A stretch of DNA of 64,000 bases from Aerococcus sp. HMSC062A02. GTDB lineage: Bacteria; Bacillota; Bacilli; Lactobacillales; Aerococcaceae. Position 1 is the first letter of the stretch; the number at the start of each line of letters is the position of its first letter. Position numbers and translations under genes: made by a program. Below are positions 60,715-64,000 of the stretch, piece by piece. The stretch is taken from assembly GCF_001809535.1 (NCBI RefSeq), contig NZ_KV797949.1, positions 34,408 through 98,407 of the forward strand, given 5' to 3'. Below the pieces are notes generated by a model. It was not told the DNA's origin and ran no database searches. It worked only from the letters and a program-made list of their open reading frames with translations.

Positions 60715-60849
60715 AAGTGCATGATATCTCATTAGAACGATATGTCAAATAGTCGATATTGACGACATGAGTGCACGCAGACTACGCCTGCCTACATCAG
60801 CAAAAAGATACGCGAATCACGCACCAAAACAAATTCATATCATGCACTT
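60715..60849 (-). ncRNA. Retron msr-msd RNA
   Basis: On the minus strand AAGTGCATGATAT (a1, 60837-60849) and ATATCATGCACTT (a2, 60715-60727) are a perfect 13-bp inverted pair, as required at the ends of a retron transcript. Between them lie hairpins such as GCG-TGATT-CGC, GCAG-GCGTAGT-CTGC and GTCAA-TATCGACTAT-TTGAC. The RNA ends about 21 bases before the reverse transcriptase start. The branching guanosine cannot be fixed by eye. Confidence 0.88.
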
Positions 60850-60854
60850 GAAAT

Positions 60855-60860
60855 ATTATA
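60855..60860 (-). promoter_or_regulatory. Retron promoter -10 box
   Basis: TATAAT on the minus strand lies six bases before the a1 repeat, so transcription would begin at or very near a1. No convincing -35 is seen (AAATTA at 17 bp). Confidence 0.55.
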
Positions 60861-61017
60861 ACATAAGTATAAAGTTATAATTTATTAGATTGCAGGTAAA
60901 CCATCTCATTCAAATTCTAAATATTTTATCCCAAGCAAGCCCTCCACTGTCTTATTTTTTTACTTCAACAAACACTGCCTTCCCATCCGTCCTTGAATGT
61001 GTACAGCTTATTGAGTT

Positions 61018-61050
61018 CCAGTCTCAATTGACTGGGGCTTTTTTTCTTTC
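61018..61050 (+). terminator. Terminator hairpin without an upstream gene
   Basis: CCAGTC (61018-61023) pairs with GACTGG (61030-61035), followed by GGC and a run of seven T, then CTTTC. No plus-strand gene lies before it; the retron region intervenes. Confidence 0.75.
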
Positions 61051-61055
61051 TCCAG

Positions 61056-61106
61056 TTGACAGTCCCTTAAATCTCCATTAAACTATTAATCGTAACGGTT
61101 ACGATT
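61056..61106 (+). promoter_or_regulatory. zinT promoter with Zur box
   Basis: TTGACA (61056-61061) and TAAACT (61079-61084) are 17 bp apart. AATCGTAACGGTTACGATT (61088-61106) is a perfect palindrome around one base and matches the Zur box pattern of Gram-positives, placed at the start of transcription. Zinc should repress the gene. Confidence 0.88.
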
Positions 61107-61129
61107 TAAATAAAAGAAAGAGGGATTTT

Positions 61130-62056
61130 GTGAAACGAGAATTATTGACGGTGAGCTTATTGAGTGTCTTGGCCTTGGGGGCTTGCCAGACTTCGGAAGC
61201 GCCGGCTAAGCAATCGGCAGTTTCTTCTAATCAGACTGAGCAGGCCGCTAGCCATGATCATTCAGGCCATAGCCATGAGGGGCACAAGCATGGAGAGGAT
61301 GGCCACGATCATGATCACGAAGGTCACGACCATGAATTCGAAGTGACCAAGGAGACCCTGGTCGGCAAGGAGGGAGAAGACTACCTAGTCGCGCACGGTG
61401 ACCACTACCATAAAGTTCCTGCCGACAAGCTGACTGAAGAGGAGCGGAAGGACTTTGATGCCTATTTAGCCGCTAACCCCAATCTCAAGGCCGATCACGA
61501 GAAGGCGCTCCAGGTCCAAGCGGGCTATTTTGATGATGCGGATGTGGCGGACCGGACCCTGGCAGATTGGCAGGGCGACTGGCAGTCGGTGGCCCCCTAT
61601 TTAGAAGACGGCACTTTGGACCCTGTTATGGAATTGAAGGCGGTCAAGTCCGAGGGCGAGAAGTCGGCGGAAGATTACAAGGCCTATTATCAGAAGGGCT
61701 ACCAGACCGACCTCAAGGGGATCAAGATTGAGGGCGACCAGATCACTTTTATTAAGAAGGACGGGTCGACCGCAACCGGGACCTACCGGGCAGAAGGGTC
61801 TAAAATCTTGGATTATGAGAAGGGTAACCGCGGCGTCCGGCCGCTCTTTACTAAGGTCTCCGGGGATGATGACGCGTATAACTATGTCCAATTCTCCGAC
61901 CACCACGTTGCGCCGAGTGAAGGGGTCAACCACTTCCATATCTTCGTCGGCAATGACTCCCACGAAGCCCTCTTTGAAGAAATGGACAATTGGCCAACCT
62001 TCTACCCTAAGGCATGGACCGGCGACCAGATTCTCGAAGACCAACTCCACCATTAG
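61130..62056 (+). CDS. ZinT-domain zinc-binding lipoprotein
   Basis: 308 residues from a GTG start. The lipobox LALGAC (Cys about 19) is followed by a long His/Asp/Gly-rich stretch (residues about 42-70) that can hold several zinc ions, then a HGDHYHKVP triad-like motif, and a C-terminal ZinT domain (LADWQGDWQSVAPYLEDG ... HFHIFVGND). It resembles the C-terminal half of AdcA and scavenges zinc at the cell surface. The Zur box fits this role. No AdcBC transporter is near. Confidence 0.92.
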   Translation: MKRELLTVSLLSVLALGACQTSEAPAKQSAVSSNQTEQAASHDHSGHSHEGHKHGEDGHDHDHEGHDHEFEVTKETLVGKEGEDYLVAHGDHYHKVPADKLTEEERKDFDAYLAANPNLKADHEKALQVQAGYFDDADVADRTLADWQGDWQSVAPYLEDGTLDPVMELKAVKSEGEKSAEDYKAYYQKGYQTDLKGIKIEGDQITFIKKDGSTATGTYRAEGSKILDYEKGNRGVRPLFTKVSGDDDAYNYVQFSDHHVAPSEGVNHFHIFVGNDSHEALFEEMDNWPTFYPKAWTGDQILEDQLHH

Positions 62057-62065
62057 GAGGGGGGT

Positions 62066-62096
62066 AAAACCAGCTACGGCTGGTTTTTTCTTTTTT
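62066..62096 (+). terminator. Rho-independent terminator of the zinT gene
   Basis: AAAACCAGC (62066-62074) pairs with GCTGGTTTT (62079-62087), followed by TTC and six T. Confidence 0.92.
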
Positions 62097-62118
62097 GGGG
62101 GATTGATGAATGGTGGGG

Positions 62119-62231
62119 AACTAGCGAATGAGGCTCTTGTTAGCGAGTTGGCATTCACGAACTGGCGAATGGACCTCCTATTAGCAAGTTGGCACCCAAG
62201 AACTTGCTAACCAGCCCCTGGAAGGCAAGTT
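62119..62231. repeat. Tandem hairpin array (41-bp period, three units)
   Basis: Hairpins of exactly 31 nt lie at 62119-62149, 62160-62190 and 62201-62231, each 41 bp from the last. Outer arms are AACTAGC/GCGAGTT, AACTGGC/GCAAGTT and AACTTGC/GCAAGTT. The first unit is close in sequence to the unit at 23174. No gene is present in 62057-62415. Confidence 0.8.
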
Positions 62232-62256
62232 GCCCAATACCCCCTCAAATCTAATA

Positions 62257-62296
62257 AGCCTCCTCGTGTGTTAATGAACGGGGAGGCTAATTTTAT
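62257..62296 (+). terminator. Hairpin, probable terminator
   Basis: AGCCTCC (62257-62263) pairs with GGAGGCT (62282-62288), followed by AATTTTATT. It has no obvious gene of its own and may back up the zinT terminator. Confidence 0.6.
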
Positions 62297-62415
62297 TAAA
62301 TTTAGTATCTTTCACAACTGATCCCCACAATCGATCACTCCTGTTCTCTTTTTGAGACTTCCGGCCTGGCGAAATATTTGCTATAGTAGCCTCTACAGAA
62401 GGGAAAGGTGATCGT

Positions 62416-63270
62416 ATGAAGCGATTTGGGAAAATTTTTCTAGCATTTTTAGCGCTCTTAGTCTTGGGGGCTTGCGGCAAACAAGAGGAGGCGTCGTCAA
62501 AGAACCAGGCAGCTAAGGAAAAGGTGCGTGTGGCGGTGGTCGGTTCGAGCGAGAAGGAGATCTGGGAGTTCGTGGCAGACAAGGCTAAGGCAGAAGGGAT
62601 CGACCTGGAAGTGACAGAATTAACGGACTACAACCAGCCCAACCAGGCCCTGGCCAATGGCGATGTCGATCTCAACGCCTTCCAGCACTATGCCTTCCTC
62701 AAGCAGTGGAATGAGGACCACAAGGAGGACTTGACACCGATTGGGCTGACCTTCATCACGCCCCTCTATATCTTCTCGGACAAGGTGGATGATCTCAAGG
62801 ATCTTCCAGAAGGCGGCCAGGTCTTGATTCCCCAGGAGACCTCCATCCAGGGTCGGGCGCTCTTAGCCCTACAGACAGCGGGTGTGCTCAAGCTCCGCGA
62901 TGGTGGGTCAACCCTCTCCCAGGTCAGTGATGTGGTTGAGAATCCTAAGAATATTGAGCTGGTAGAGGTAGAATCTGCCCAGGCGCCCCGTCTGGTCAAG
63001 GACGTGGACGCGGCGGTTGTGAACGGGTCCTTCGCTGAGGACGCAGGCATGAAGATTGAGGACAATATCTTCACCGATGCCGACCACCTGGATCAAATTC
63101 CTAACGACCGCTATAACTTGATCGTAGCCCGCAAGGAAGACCAGGATAACCCTACGCTTCAGAAAATTGTCCAACTCTACCAGTCCCAAGACGTGGCCGA
63201 CAAGATGAATGAAGTCAGTCCCGGCCAGTATTATCCGGTTTGGGGGCAAAAGGTAGACTTCATCCCATAA
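62416..63270 (+). CDS. metQ: MetQ/NlpA-family lipoprotein, second copy
   Basis: 284 residues. MKRFGKIFLAFLALLVLGACG ends in lipobox LGAC (Cys about 20). NAFQHYAFLKQWN, PLYIFSDKVDDLKDLPEG and VLIPQETSIQGRALLALQTAG match MetQ, though the ligand loop (usually NxFQH for methionine) also fits other amino acids. As with the copy at 37094 no MetN or MetP gene is adjacent. An extended -10, TTGCTATAGT, lies shortly upstream. Confidence 0.9.
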   Translation: MKRFGKIFLAFLALLVLGACGKQEEASSKNQAAKEKVRVAVVGSSEKEIWEFVADKAKAEGIDLEVTELTDYNQPNQALANGDVDLNAFQHYAFLKQWNEDHKEDLTPIGLTFITPLYIFSDKVDDLKDLPEGGQVLIPQETSIQGRALLALQTAGVLKLRDGGSTLSQVSDVVENPKNIELVEVESAQAPRLVKDVDAAVVNGSFAEDAGMKIEDNIFTDADHLDQIPNDRYNLIVARKEDQDNPTLQKIVQLYQSQDVADKMNEVSPGQYYPVWGQKVDFIP

Positions 63271-63319
63271 ATTTACATAAGATTTACAGGTTTTTAACAT
63301 GATATCAATAAAGCTTAGC

Positions 63320-63325
63320 TATAAT
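63320..63325 (+). promoter_or_regulatory. -10 box of a candidate RNA gene
   Basis: TATAAT at the right distance before the first hairpin at 63332. TTAACA at 63294 is too far (20 bp) for a good -35. Confidence 0.45.
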
Positions 63326-63331
63326 GTAATT

Positions 63332-63489
63332 GTCTGTTGGGAAACAGACATGCATAAATTTTCCTTTAAAAGCAATCGAAGCATATACTCATTCGGTAGG
63401 CTCAATGTCAGAGCCTTGCTTTCACGCTCCCCACAAGCAAGAAGGCAGATTGCGACATGTCGAGGCCAGCTGTTCAGCTGGTCTTTTTA
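63332..63489 (+). ncRNA. Candidate structured small RNA
   Basis: About 158 bases with five nested or consecutive hairpins: GTCTGTT/AACAGAC (63332-63349), GGCTC/GAGCC (63399-63415), CTTGCTT/AAGCAAG (63415-63441), CGACATGTCG (63453-63462) and a terminator CCAGCT-GTTC-AGCTGG with TCTTTTT (63466-63489). No coding frame with a ribosome site is convincing. It matches no RNA family I can name. Confidence 0.5.
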
Positions 63490-63525
63490 TTGTTCTCTTT
63501 AGCCTTTGTGAGTAAAATGGGCTGG

Positions 63526-63714
63526 ATTTGCCTTCAGCGGTTCTGAGAGCAAATAGAAGGTGTGGATTTGCCTTCAGTAGGCCTGAGAGCAGATAGAAGG
63601 TGTGGATTTGCCTTCAGTCGGCCTGAGAGCAAATAGCGTTTGTGAATTTGCGCTCGGACGTCTTGTATGCAACTGTCGAATTTCAATTTGCATTCGGAAA
63701 CTTTGAGCGCAAAT
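63526..63714. repeat. Tandem hairpin array (40-bp period, five units)
   Basis: Units of exactly 40 bp run from 63521 to 63720. Clear hairpins ATTTGC ... TTCAG ... CTGAG ... GCAAAT occupy 63526-63554, 63566-63594 and 63606-63634; the unit at 63646 is diverged and that at 63686-63714 regains the ATTTGC/GCAAAT arms. No gene is supported in 63271-64000. Confidence 0.85.
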
Positions 63715-63783
63715 AGGAAGATGCTGACTTGCTCCAGTCATCCGAGTCTAATCGCTATGTCTCGCACCCTCCTAGTTGGGTTC

Positions 63784-63875
63784 GCAAAGGCAGAAAGGAC
63801 TCCTCTTCGCAAAAATCTGTCGAAGGCCTTCAGCCTTCTCTAGTTTTTTGCTCCAGAAGGTCCCTTTCTCTCGCA
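63784..63875. repeat. About 98-bp palindromic repeat, copy 2
   Basis: Begins CAAAGGCAGAAAGG like the other copies. Middle arms are GCAAAAA and TTTTTTGC, inner stem GAAGGC-CTTCA-GCCTTC. Outer right arm CCCTTTCT is partly degraded. Confidence 0.8.
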
Positions 63876-63903
63876 TCCTCTCACACCCTCCTAGTCGGGT
63901 TCG

Positions 63904-64000
63904 CAAAGGCAGAAAGGGCGTGACTTCAGCAAATGGGAACGATCGGTTTAACCCGATCTTATCCCTTTTGCCTCCAGTCATCCCTTTCTGAACGCCTTTG
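63904..64000. repeat. About 98-bp palindromic repeat, copy 3
   Basis: Outer arms CAAAGGCAGAAAGG and CCCTTTCTGAACGCCTTTG, inner stem GATCGG-TTTAAC-CCGATC. It aligns over nearly its full length with the reverse complement of 22945-23042 and ends at the window edge. Confidence 0.85.

Noticed and set aside
60890..61081. A 63-residue plus-strand frame before the zinT gene
   Set aside because: It spans an evident terminator and a promoter -35 and has no ribosome site.
63521..63720. The 40-bp tandem repeats as a CRISPR array
   Set aside because: Whole 40-bp units repeat, with no alternation of conserved repeat and unique spacer, and there are no cas genes.
63772..63991. Overlapping reading frames on both strands at the window end
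   Set aside because: They lie inside the palindromic repeats, show the same residues repeated on both strands and have no ribosome sites.

Overview
The window reads as a chromosomal segment of a low- to mid-GC Gram-positive bacterium of the order Lactobacillales. Support: AGGAGG-type ribosome binding sites, lipobox and LPXTG (LPQTG) surface proteins, the tagatose-6-phosphate pathway (lacABCD), LicT/BglG-RAT antitermination, cre-like sites and many mannose-family PTS genes. An Aerococcaceae-like host is my impression only; no rRNA or marker gene is present to prove it.

Layout. 1-5851: AT-rich sulfur-acquisition-like operon (cysteine synthase homologue, cytosolic binding-protein-fold protein, SsuABC-like importer, acyl-CoA-dehydrogenase-fold flavoprotein). 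5921-14608: two mannose-family PTS operons, one with a GntR regulator and a DeoC-type aldolase, one with two SIS-domain proteins resembling fructoselysine/glucoselysine-6-phosphate deglycases. 15167-22934: GntR regulator, nagA, agaS, GH35 beta-galactosidase and a complete EIIBCDA, a host-glycan galactoside/amino-sugar module. 23407-30270: divergent tagatose pathway (lacR-lacC, lacAB; lacD with a galactitol-type EIIABC). 30395-37032: HAD phosphatase and a sialic acid catabolic operon (nanE, nanA, SSS transporter, YhcH, ROK kinase) with an RpiR regulator. 37094-40049: orphan MetQ lipoprotein, MalY/PatB lyase, and butA with a perfect cre match. 40170-46756: RAT-controlled beta-glucoside operon (bglG-type regulator, EIIBCA, two GH1 enzymes, HAD). 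46827-50589: small monooxygenase, GNAT, large cell-wall metallophosphoesterase.

50697-60860 is a defence island: an unusual methylase-specificity fusion-like protein and a small unknown protein precede a type I restriction-modification set (hsdM, hsdS, hsdR). Convergent to it lies a retron whose reverse transcriptase is fused to a TOPRIM-like domain. Its msr-msd RNA region is visible upstream, bounded by perfect 13-bp a1/a2 inverted repeats. The fusion is broken by one in-frame TAA. The window ends with a Zur-box-controlled ZinT lipoprotein, a second orphan MetQ, a candidate structured RNA and a dense field of hairpin repeats.

Together the metabolic genes describe a specialist on host-derived and dietary sugars: galactosides and amino sugars from glycans, galactose through tagatose-6-phosphate, sialic acid, probably Amadori products, and beta-glucosides. 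Several non-coding repeat families recur at operon ends: about 98-bp palindromes with covarying inner stems, 40/41-bp tandem hairpin arrays, and MITE-like elements with imperfect terminal inverted repeats. No tRNA, rRNA, CRISPR array or transposase gene was seen.
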